6,790 nucleotides of DNA from an uncultured Collinsella sp. (GCA_902470915.1 CABRIB010000097.1:1-6790), one strand, 5' to 3'; positions 1 through 5,484 are shown, numbered from the stretch's first letter. Notes: a model not told the origin generated them from the sequence alone. A program made the numbers and translations.

Positions 1-46
1 TACACAAGGAGTATCGTCGGCAGCGTCAGATGTGTATAAGAGACAG
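1..46 (+). other. Illumina Nextera adapter with i5 index (not genomic)
   Basis: Positions 28-46 are the Tn5 mosaic end AGATGTGTATAAGAGACAG, preceded by the Nextera read-1 adapter TCGTCGGCAGCGTC at 14-27. An 8-nt index AAGGAGTA lies at 6-13 and the tail of the flow-cell oligo (TACAC) at 1-5. The mosaic end translates as MYKRQ in the frame of the following gene and would add a false N-terminus to valS if not trimmed. The first genomic base is 47. Confidence 0.98.
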
Positions 47-1888
47 ATGGGTCAGGCCCACGACCTGCCGCAGATCAATATCTTCGACGAGCACGCGGTG
101 GTTGTCGAGGGCTACGGCGAGTTCACCGGTATGACCCGCGAGGAGTGCCGCGAGGCCGTCATCAAGTGGTTCGAGGAGCACGATCTGCTCGATCACGTCG
201 AGGACCACGACCACTCCGTCATGCACTGCTACCGCTGCGACGCCGCGCTTGAGCCGTGGCTGTCCGAGCAGTGGTTCGTCGCCGTCGACAAGCTCAAGGG
301 GCCGGCGCTCGACGCCGTCAACTCCGGCAAGGTTACCTTCCACCCCGCGCGCTGGACGCAGACCTACACCACCTGGATGGAGAACCTCAAGGACTGGTGC
401 ATCAGCCGCCAGCTGTGGTGGGGCCACCGCATCCCCGTGTTCTACTGCGAGGACTGCGGCTGGGAGGATGCCCTTACCGAGGACACCGACGTGTGCCCCA
501 AGTGCGGCGGCCATCACGTGCATCAGGACGAGAACGTGCTGGACACCTGGTTCAGCTCGCAGCTGTGGACCTTCGCCACGCAGGGCTGGCCGCAAAAGCC
601 GGAGCTGCTCGAGGGTCATCACCCCACGACGGCGCTCGTCACCGCGCGCGACATCATCGCGCTGTGGGTCGCCCGCATGGTTATGAGCTCGCTGTACTTC
701 CTGGACGAGGTGCCGTTTAAGGACGTCGTCATCTACCCGACGATTCTTGCCAAGGACGGCAGCCGCATGTCCAAGTCCAAGGGCAACGGCGTTGACCCCA
801 TGGATCTCATTGGCATGTACGGCGCCGACGCCATGCGCTACAACCTGCTGACGCTCTGCACCAACAACCAGGACGTCAAGTTTGACGCGAACATCGACAA
901 GAAGACTAAGAAGCTTATCGACAGCCCGCGTACCGACCAGGCTAAGTCGTTTGTGACCAAGATCTGGAACGCAAGCCGCTTCCTGCTCATGAACATGGAG
1001 GGCTACACGCCCGGCGAGCCCGTCGTGGAGACGCCGGCCGACGCTTGGATGTTCAGCCGCCTGGCCAAGGCCGTGAAGATGGTCACCGAGGGTATTGAGA
1101 ACTACACCTTTGGCGACATGGCCCGCGGCGTGCAGCAGTTCTTCTGGAACGAGGTCTGCGACTGGTACGTCGAGGTCACCAAGGCCCGCCTGAAGGGCGA
1201 GGGTCGTCTGCAGGCGCAGCGCAACCTGATCTTTGTGCTCGATACCTCCATTCGCCTGATGCACCCGCTTATGCCGTTTGTTACCGAGGAGATTTGGGAC
1301 AACATGCCGGCGAGCGTGCTCGATCTGGACGCCGAGGGCAACGTGAACCGCGCCGAGGCGCTCATGATCGCCAAGTGGCCCGAGCCCGCCGACTACGCCA
1401 AGTATGTTGACGAGGACGCCGAGCGCGCGTTTGAGCTGTGCCGCGCCGTCGTTTCCGCCGCCCGCGCCACGCGTTCGCGTTACCGCTTGAGCCCCAAGGC
1501 CGAGCTCGACGTGGTCGTGCGCGCCGGTGCCGAGGATATCGAGAAGCTCGAGAGCCTGCGCTCAACTATTGAGCCGCTGGCCAACACCGCTTCGCTGGTC
1601 ATGGGTACCGACGTTGAGAAGCCGGCTGCGAGCATCGCCGTGGTCGATAGCGGCGTCGAGGTCTTTGTGGTGCTCGAAGGCAAGGTTGATCTTTCGGCCG
1701 AGAAGGCACGTCTGGAGAAGGAGATCGCCGCGGCGCAGAAGGAGCTCGCCGGTTGCGAGAAGACGCTCGCCAACGAGGGCTTTGTGGCCAAGGCCGCACC
1801 TGCGGTGGTGCAGAAGAAGAGGGACCGTGCAGCTGAGCTCAAGGAGATCCTGGCGGCGCTGACTGCTCAGGTTGCAGACTTCTCGTAG
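47..1888 (+). CDS. valS: Valyl-tRNA synthetase, C-terminal 613 residues (5' end missing)
   Basis: Class Ia aminoacyl-tRNA synthetase that charges tRNA-Val in the cytoplasm. The fragment starts in the CP1 editing region (GQAHDLPQINIFDE, residues 2-15 from base 47) and continues through the conserved RQLWWGHRIP (121-130), DVC/CPKC-type knuckles (C61/C64, C134/C137, C150/C153), VLDTWFSSQLW (164-174), ARDIIALWVARM (200-211) and the catalytic RMSKS signature (240-244, bases 764-778). The anticodon-binding domain follows at about 300-480. A charged helical C-terminal arm (about 545-610) is typical of the ValRS coiled coil that contacts tRNA. The stop is TAG at 1886-1888. Family members are usually about 880-950 residues, so roughly 270-300 N-terminal residues, including the HIGH motif and most of the editing domain, are lost. 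The ATG at 47 is almost certainly an internal Met, not the start: the cut is an adapter junction, not a biological truncation. The downstream neighbour is folC, a pairing also known from Bacillus. Confidence 0.97.
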   Translation: MGQAHDLPQINIFDEHAVVVEGYGEFTGMTREECREAVIKWFEEHDLLDHVEDHDHSVMHCYRCDAALEPWLSEQWFVAVDKLKGPALDAVNSGKVTFHPARWTQTYTTWMENLKDWCISRQLWWGHRIPVFYCEDCGWEDALTEDTDVCPKCGGHHVHQDENVLDTWFSSQLWTFATQGWPQKPELLEGHHPTTALVTARDIIALWVARMVMSSLYFLDEVPFKDVVIYPTILAKDGSRMSKSKGNGVDPMDLIGMYGADAMRYNLLTLCTNNQDVKFDANIDKKTKKLIDSPRTDQAKSFVTKIWNASRFLLMNMEGYTPGEPVVETPADAWMFSRLAKAVKMVTEGIENYTFGDMARGVQQFFWNEVCDWYVEVTKARLKGEGRLQAQRNLIFVLDTSIRLMHPLMPFVTEEIWDNMPASVLDLDAEGNVNRAEALMIAKWPEPADYAKYVDEDAERAFELCRAVVSAARATRSRYRLSPKAELDVVVRAGAEDIEKLESLRSTIEPLANTASLVMGTDVEKPAASIAVVDSGVEVFVVLEGKVDLSAEKARLEKEIAAAQKELAGCEKTLANEGFVAKAAPAVVQKKRDRAAELKEILAALTAQVADFS

Positions 1889-1907
1889 GTCTAACTTGGG
1901 GGCGCGT

Positions 1908-2008
1908 CCCGATGCTTTGCTCTCCGCTGTGGACAGTCCTGCGCAAGACGGACAGCACATTAAGTGCTGTCCTTTGCGTGCGGAACTTGCGGCGAGCAAA
2001 GCATCGGG
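1908..2008. repeat. 101-nt nested palindrome between valS and folC
   Basis: Outer arms CCCGATGCTTTGCTC (1908-1922) and GAGCAAAGCATCGGG (1994-2008) pair perfectly over 15 bp. They extend to 20 bp (1908-1927 with 1989-2008) with one mismatch. Inside is a second hairpin: GGACAGCAC (1950-1958), loop ATTAA, GTGCTGTCC (1964-1972), with CGCAA (1942-1946) and TTGCG (1974-1978) extending it. It begins 19 nt after the valS stop. No T-run follows, so it is not a standard intrinsic terminator. It could be a structured RNA, an mRNA-stabilising element or a small palindromic mobile element; it does not share sequence with the palindromes further right. The structure is seen directly; its role is unknown. 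Confidence 0.85.
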
Positions 2009-2113
2009 CCGCTCCTAGTTCGTTTACGTGGTTGTTTGCATCTGGCGTGTTGGGGCCACTGGGTTGTGGCCTTGATCTTGCTGCAATCGGGTAAAGGCTG
2101 AAATTGTCAACGC

Positions 2114-2148
2114 GAGGGGCTCATTCTTTTTGATGAGCCTCTTTTTCT
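2114..2148 (+). terminator. Intrinsic terminator-like hairpin just upstream of folC
   Basis: GGCTCAT (2118-2124) pairs with ATGAGCC (2133-2139) across an 8-nt T-rich loop. The stem extends through GAG/CTC with a small G bulge, and TTTTT follows at 2142-2146. This is a textbook rho-independent shape. It lies about 225 nt after the valS stop but only about 20 nt before the folC ATG. It may end valS transcription, or act as an attenuator for read-through into folC. Confidence 0.8.
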
Positions 2149-2153
2149 GTTAT

Positions 2154-2159
2154 GGGGGA
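2154..2159 (+). promoter_or_regulatory. Ribosome binding site for folC
   Basis: GGGGGA lies 9 nt before the ATG at 2169 and decides the start. An in-frame Met at 2130 would fall inside the terminator loop, has no Shine-Dalgarno sequence, and would add a 13-residue extension (MMSLFFCYGGLWV) that is not conserved-looking. Confidence 0.65.
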
Positions 2160-2168
2160 CTTTGGGTT

Positions 2169-3512
2169 ATGGCTAAGCGTTCTGGGTCGTATGTCGTTCC
2201 TTTCTCGTATGAGTTGCTTTCGTTTGATGAGGCTGTGGGGCTGGCTGCTGATACGGGGCGGATTTCTGGGGATGCTGGGCCTCTGCTTGAGACGGTTGTC
2301 GATATGCTCGATGAGCTAGGGCGTCCGGACGAGTACTTTGATTGCATTCAGGTTGCCGGTACCAATGGCAAGACTTCGACTACGCGTTTTACGGCTGCTA
2401 TCCTTCGCGGCGAGGGGCTCAAGACCGCGCTGTATACGTCGCCGCAGCTTGTTCGCTATCCCGAGCGCATGGAGGTCGACGGGCGCGTTGTGAGCGATGA
2501 GTCGTTTGCCCGTGGCGTTTCTGCCGCTGTGGAGGCGGGGCATCGCGTGAATGCGCGCCGTGTGGCGGCGGGGGAGCGTGCCTATACCATCACGCCGTTT
2601 GATCTGCTTACGGCTGCCGCACTGGTGGTGTTTGCCGAGGCTGCGGTGGACGTTGCCATGCTCGAGGTTGGCATGGGCGGGCGTTGGGACGCCACAAGCG
2701 CGACCGATCCCGTGGCCGTCGCCATTACGGGCATTGGGCTCGATCACACACGCATTCTGGGCGATACGCTCGAGGCCATTGCGGGTGAGAAGGCTGCGGT
2801 TATTAAGCCTGGGCGCCTGGTTGTTCTGGGCGAGGGCGCGCATGAGGCTAGCGTTCAGCGTGTGATGGACGCCCGTTGTCGCGAGTGCGGCATTGTGCCG
2901 CTGGTGGTGAACCATGCCACGACCAAGGTGCCGGAGCACGTGGGCGATACGGTTGAGTTTAGCTGCACCACTCCGCGTGCGATCTATACGTCGAGCATGG
3001 TTAAGCCAGCGTATCAGCCGCAGAATGCTGCGTGCGCGATTATGCTGTGCGAAGGGTATTTGGGTCGCGAACTCGATCATGACAAGCTCGATGCGTCGCT
3101 TATGGGCTGCCCCACGCCGGGCCGATTTGATGTGCTGGGCACCGATCCGCTCAAGCTGATTGACGCCTGCCATAACCCTCAGAGCTGCGAGAATTTTGTG
3201 AGCGCGCTGGACGAGATCGATCCGTGCGTGGAGAACCGCCCCACGCTGCTGTGTGCCGCGCTGGCCGATAAGGACGTGGCGGGTATCGTTGACGTTCTGG
3301 TTCCGGCGTTCCCCCGCGTGGCCGTGACCCAGACCGATTCCGATCGCGCCCTGCCGGCAGAGGAGCTCGCCGCCCTCGTTGATGCCGATAAGCTCGCGGG
3401 CGTATACCCGAGCGTGTCCGAGGCCCTCGCTGCCTTCGATGCCGCGGGCGAGCCTTTCGTAGCCGCCGGCACTATCACCCTAGCCGGCGAAGTAGCCGGC
3501 CTGCTGCGCTAA
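2169..3512 (+). CDS. folC: Bifunctional folylpolyglutamate synthase / dihydrofolate synthase
   Basis: Mur-ligase-fold, ATP-dependent cytoplasmic enzyme that adds glutamate to dihydropteroate and to reduced folates, the last step of folate retention and activation. The product is 447 residues, slightly longer than the usual 420-430. Visible landmarks: P-loop GTNGKTS (64-70); omega-loop region YTSPQLVRYPERMEVDG (89-105); TPFDLLTAAAL (142-152); EVGMGGRWDAT (166-176); IGLDHTRILGDTLEAIAGEKA (189-209), with the Mg-binding His at 193; PGRFDVL (317-323) at the start of the C-terminal domain; DACHNP (332-337, usually DGAHNP); and ALADKD (364-369). The usual SPHL reads SPQL here (Gln93), and DGAHNP carries two substitutions. 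Both changes sit next to, not on, the catalytic Lys, Glu and His. The first third of the gene uses many G/T-ending codons, unlike valS and unlike its own 3' end. The start at 2169 is supported by an SD. It is co-directional with valS. Confidence 0.95.
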   Translation: MAKRSGSYVVPFSYELLSFDEAVGLAADTGRISGDAGPLLETVVDMLDELGRPDEYFDCIQVAGTNGKTSTTRFTAAILRGEGLKTALYTSPQLVRYPERMEVDGRVVSDESFARGVSAAVEAGHRVNARRVAAGERAYTITPFDLLTAAALVVFAEAAVDVAMLEVGMGGRWDATSATDPVAVAITGIGLDHTRILGDTLEAIAGEKAAVIKPGRLVVLGEGAHEASVQRVMDARCRECGIVPLVVNHATTKVPEHVGDTVEFSCTTPRAIYTSSMVKPAYQPQNAACAIMLCEGYLGRELDHDKLDASLMGCPTPGRFDVLGTDPLKLIDACHNPQSCENFVSALDEIDPCVENRPTLLCAALADKDVAGIVDVLVPAFPRVAVTQTDSDRALPAEELAALVDADKLAGVYPSVSEALAAFDAAGEPFVAAGTITLAGEVAGLLR

Positions 3513-3526
3513 CCCATCCCCTCATC

Positions 3527-3593
3527 AGTTGCGGTGAAATACGGACTGTTTTACAAGCCAGAAGCCTCAAACAGTCCGTATATCACCGCAACT
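3527..3593. repeat. Palindromic repeat family A, copy 1
   Basis: 67-nt hairpin 14 nt after the folC stop. The arms (3527-3551 and 3569-3593) are 25 bp with a single mismatch; the loop is 17 nt. The outer part AGTTGCGGTGA/TCACCGCAACT is shared with copies at 3856 and 5395. The inner part (ACGGACTGTTT/AAACAGTCCGT) is not shared, yet it still pairs perfectly. CCCCTCA on the left (3519-3525) is the complement of TGAGGGG found on the right side of copy 2, so copy 1 appears inverted relative to copy 2. No T-run follows directly. It could serve as a 3' stabiliser or terminator for folC. Confidence 0.9.
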
Positions 3594-3600
3594 CAAAAGC

Positions 3601-3650
3601 AGTCAATTTGGGACGGGGCTTTTTTAGCTGCCCTGTACCCCGAGTTGACT
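3601..3650. repeat. Family C repeat copy 1 within a hairpin
   Basis: The 26-nt motif at 3606-3631, read on the - strand, starts GCAGCTAAAAAAGCCCCGTC. It matches copies at 5159-5184 (23/26) and 5485-5510. On the + strand it forms GGGACGGGGC (3610-3619), loop TTTTTTAGCT, GCCCTGTACCC (3630-3640) with one bulged A. This is enclosed by a further 6-bp pair AGTCAA (3601-3606)/TTGACT (3645-3650). The T-run sits in the loop, not after the stem, so a standard terminator is doubtful. It follows family A copy 1 by 7 nt, in the folC 3' region. Confidence 0.75.
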
Positions 3651-3657
3651 CGCTTGT

Positions 3658-3812
3658 CACGAAATGGGCCTATTTACTACGTTTGACCGGTAACGCTTGA
3701 CCATAGCGAGAATCGCGAAATTAAAACCGCAGGTAGAAGGCTTGCCAGTTTTCGAAAACGCGGGTGTGGTCGACCCGTGTGGGTCAAACGTAGTAGATAA
3801 CCCTTTTTCGTG
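3658..3812. repeat. Family B element copy 1: conserved core in long inverted arms
   Basis: 155-nt element. The left arm 3658-3688 (CACGAAATGGGCC, then TATTTACTACGTTTGACC) pairs with the right arm 3782-3812. The inner 18 bp (3671-3688 with 3782-3799) have one mismatch; the outer part pairs with a few mismatches and a 1-nt slip. The interior carries a 63-nt core (3696-3758) that matches 5232-5294 of the second copy without gaps: in its first 49 nt only 5 positions differ. The arms have no sequence in common with those of copy 2. Inside the element are also a 12-bp perfect palindrome GTTTTCGAAAAC (3748-3759) and a small GGGT/ACCC hairpin near 3761-3777. Local base composition is more AT-rich than the genes. 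It lies in the convergent folC/peptidase spacer. Confidence 0.88.
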
Positions 3813-3855
3813 GCGCATCTCTAGACTGTCAAATTGGTCGACTTGGCCCCATGGT

Positions 3856-3922
3856 AGTTGCGGTGAAATAGTCCCTGGATTATGCCTCTGTGGGCCAATC
3901 TGGGAACTATTCCACCGCAACT
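3856..3922. repeat. Palindromic repeat family A, copy 2
   Basis: 67-nt hairpin. The left arm 3856-3881 and right arm 3897-3922 match at 22 of 26 positions, with a 15-nt loop. The outer arm AGTTGCGGTG is shared with copies 1 and 3. The inner arm AGTCCCTGGATT resembles copy 3 (AGTTCCTGGAT) but not copy 1. The mismatches are mostly ones that leave G-T pairs on one strand. It lies 24 nt beyond the 3' end of the peptidase gene and exactly 43 nt after family B copy 1. Confidence 0.88.
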
Positions 3923-3946
3923 TATTGAGGGGCTATTGGGTAAAGG

Positions 3947-5035
3947 CTAGTCTAGGCGGACTGGATCGTGGGGGTAGGCGTTGAGAATCTCGACGCCGGT
4001 CTCGGTAACCAGGGCCAGGTCCTCGATGCGGACGCCGGTGCGGCCGGGGAGGTAGATGCCCGGCTCGATGGAGAACGTCATGCCTGGCTCGATAACCTGT
4101 TCGTTGACCAGCGAGACGTCGCCCGGCTCGTGGTCCTGAAGACCGATCGAGTGGCCCAGGCGATGCGTAAAGTACCGCCCATAGCCTGCGTCTTCAATCA
4201 CATCGCGCGCGGCGCGGTCCAGGTCGCACATGCGCACACTCGGTGCGATGAGTGCCTCGGCGGCCTCGTTGGCGCGGCGCACGATGTCGTAGATGCACGC
4301 CGTCTCCTCGTCCGGATCGCCCCAAAAGAACGTGCGCGTCATGTCCGAGCAGTAGTTGCGATGACGCCCGCCAATGTCGAACAGCACTACGTCGCCGCGC
4401 TTGAGCACGGTGTCGTCGGGCTCGTGGTGCGGGTCGCCGGCGTTAGCACCAAAGCTCACGATGGGCGGAAAGCTAAAGCCCTCGCAGCCGTGCTTGCGAT
4501 ACAGGCCGAGCATCTGGTCGGCAATCTCGCGCTCCGTCACGCCTTCGTGGACGAGCTTGATGGCGTCGGCCATCACGGCGTCGTTAGCGGCCGAGGACGC
4601 GCGCATGAGCTCCTGTTCGGCGTCATCCTTGTGGGTGCGCGCGGCGGTGACGGCAAAGTCGCCCAGGAAAAACTCGCTGGCGGCGTGGCGCTCCATAAGT
4701 GGCATCAAAAAGCCGGAACGCATGACGGTGTCGATGCCGAGCGGTTTGTTCGGATCGACCTCGCGAACGATGGCGTCGGCCACGACGTCAGTATCGGTGT
4801 GATAGGCCACGCGGGCATTGTCGTACTCGGGCAGCTGATGCAGCGCGTTGACCAAGATCACAGGTTCGCTATCGCGTGCGAGCAGCACGCCGCAAAAACG
4901 CTCGAACATATCGGCATAAAAACCGGTCAGATAGTAAATCGACCACGGGTCGTTTACGAGCAGCTGTGCGCCGGGGTGCTGAGCCTCGAGCGCATCAAGC
5001 ACGTGCGCCACACGCTGGTCATCGACATGTGCCAT
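3947..5035 (-). CDS. M24-family Xaa-Pro peptidase (prolidase / aminopeptidase P-like)
   Basis: Two-metal cytoplasmic peptidase of the pita-bread fold that cleaves the bond before proline in dipeptides or peptide N-termini. The product is 362 residues, the usual length of PepQ-type enzymes. An N-terminal creatinase-like domain (about 1-130, with DPWSIYYLTGFYADMFERF at 29-47) is followed by the catalytic domain. All five metal ligands are visible: D220 (LFDIGG), D231 (SDMTRTFFWG), H295 (HRLGHSIGL), E324 (SIEPGIYLPG) and E338 (GVRIEDLALV). H204 and H302 sit at the usual substrate-binding positions. There is no signal peptide. The start at 5035 is chosen for a good SD (AAAGGA, 6 nt upstream) and an ordinary MAHVDDQRV N-terminus; an in-frame Met at 5083 would add 16 residues through a hairpin region. 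The gene is convergent with folC and flanked on both sides by the repeat modules. Whether it prefers dipeptides (PepQ) or longer peptides (PepP) cannot be read from the sequence. Confidence 0.94.
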   Translation of the reverse strand: MAHVDDQRVAHVLDALEAQHPGAQLLVNDPWSIYYLTGFYADMFERFCGVLLARDSEPVILVNALHQLPEYDNARVAYHTDTDVVADAIVREVDPNKPLGIDTVMRSGFLMPLMERHAASEFFLGDFAVTAARTHKDDAEQELMRASSAANDAVMADAIKLVHEGVTEREIADQMLGLYRKHGCEGFSFPPIVSFGANAGDPHHEPDDTVLKRGDVVLFDIGGRHRNYCSDMTRTFFWGDPDEETACIYDIVRRANEAAEALIAPSVRMCDLDRAARDVIEDAGYGRYFTHRLGHSIGLQDHEPGDVSLVNEQVIEPGMTFSIEPGIYLPGRTGVRIEDLALVTETGVEILNAYPHDPVRLD

Positions 5036-5041
5036 ACATCG

Positions 5042-5047
5042 TCCTTT
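5042..5047 (-). promoter_or_regulatory. Ribosome binding site for the M24 peptidase
   Basis: Reads AAAGGA on the - strand, with 6 nt to the ATG at 5035-5033. It supports this start over the upstream in-frame Met at 5083. Confidence 0.75.
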
Positions 5048-5053
5048 CGCTAG

Positions 5054-5117
5054 GGTGCCACCATGGTATCCCAAGCCCGGCACATAGGGACGTTCCTTTT
5101 ATGCCGGCACCTTGGGA
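5054..5117 (-). repeat. Hairpin with alternative pairings in the peptidase leader
   Basis: On the + strand TCCCAAG (5069-5075) pairs with CTTGGGA (5111-5117), and CCGGCA (5077-5082) pairs with TGCCGG (5102-5107) inside it. An alternative outer pair GGTGCC (5054-5059)/GGCACC (5106-5111) uses some of the same bases, so the two folds compete. It lies just upstream of the SD of the peptidase gene and would be in its 5' leader if the promoter is further upstream. No confident -35/-10 pair was found. A regulatory leader or another small palindromic repeat are both possible. Confidence 0.55.
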
Positions 5118-5149
5118 CACTCCTTAGCATGGGCTGTCTAGCGAACGTT

Positions 5150-5184
5150 CGGGCAAAAGTAGCTAAAAGAGGCCCGTCCCAAAT
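5150..5184. repeat. Family C repeat copy 2
   Basis: 5159-5184 starts GTAGCTAAAAGAGGCCCGTC. It matches 5485-5510 with two differences and the complement of 3606-3631 with three. A short stem CGGGC (5150-5154)/GCCCG (5172-5176) encloses the conserved loop. It ends 7 nt before family B copy 2. The surrounding 5036-5505 spacer holds no gene that I can support. Confidence 0.75.
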
Positions 5185-5191
5185 GGGCTGG

Positions 5192-5351
5192 TTTCAAAAG
5201 TATGGCGGATTACGGGGCTGGACCTGTATTACTTGACCATGGCAAAAATCGCGAAATTAAAACCGCATGTAGATGGCTTGTCAAAAATTGAAAATGGCCG
5301 GTATGGATGGGGGTCTCCGAATCAGCCCCGTAATCCGGCATAGTATTGAAA
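5192..5351. repeat. Family B element copy 2: conserved core in long inverted arms
   Basis: 160-nt element. The left arm 5192-5220 pairs with the right arm 5323-5351. The inner 20 bp (TATGGCGGATTACGGGGCTG at 5201-5220 with 5323-5342) has one mismatch, and TTTCAA/TTGAAA closes the outer end. The 63-nt core at 5232-5294 aligns gap-free with 3696-3758, and the core sits at the same offset from the left arm (40 nt here, 38 nt in copy 1). The arm sequences of the two copies are unrelated although arm length and placement are the same. A possible 34-codon + strand ORF (ATG at 5239, stop 5341-5343) runs from the core into the right arm but lacks a convincing SD. Confidence 0.88.
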
Positions 5352-5394
5352 TGACACTAAAGTAGGCACAAGCTAAATACCGATTCCAAGGATG

Positions 5395-5459
5395 GTTGCG
5401 GTGGAATAGTTCCTGGATGCCGGGGTTTGGCGGAAATCAGGAACTATTTCACCGCAATT
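5395..5459. repeat. Palindromic repeat family A, copy 3
   Basis: TTGCGGTGGAATAGTTCCTG (5396-5415) pairs with 5438-5457 over 20 bp with one mismatch; the loop is 22 nt. It shares its outer arm with copies 1 and 2 and most of its inner arm with copy 2. It begins exactly 43 nt after family B copy 2, the same spacing as in the left spacer. On its right, TTGAGGAGGGGC resembles the TTGAGGGGC that follows copy 2, which sets the same orientation for both. Confidence 0.9.
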
Positions 5460-5484
5460 GAGGAGGGGCGGGGTGGATGGCGGG

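Noticed and set aside
26..1264. 412-codon open frame on the - strand
   Set aside because: Antisense shadow of valS; it has no recognisable domain and ends in translated adapter.
2089..2099. GGGTAAAGGCT also present at 3938-3948
   Set aside because: An 11-nt match without shared flanks or structure; chance or a trace of an older repeat cannot be told apart.
3696..3725. Promoter-like TTGACC with 17-nt spacing to ATTAAA in the B core
   Set aside because: The -10 matches the consensus at only 3 of 6 positions; conservation is explained by the whole core.
3697..3984. 95-codon + strand frame starting at TTG
   Set aside because: It runs through B copy 1, A copy 2 and into the peptidase 3' end, with no SD and no similarity beyond the B core.
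3968..5053. 361-codon open frame on the + strand
   Set aside because: Shadow of the M24 peptidase gene, which has all five metal ligands in its own frame.
5142..5151. CGAACGTTCG palindrome resembling a LexA box
   Set aside because: The SOS box needs a 4-nt centre between GAAC and GTTC; here the half-sites abut. A single 10-bp palindrome in GC-rich DNA is weak evidence.
3527..5459. Repeats as a CRISPR array or integron attC sites
   Set aside because: Copies are not regularly spaced with unique spacers, there are no cas or integrase genes, and the ends lack the attC core (GTTRRRY).
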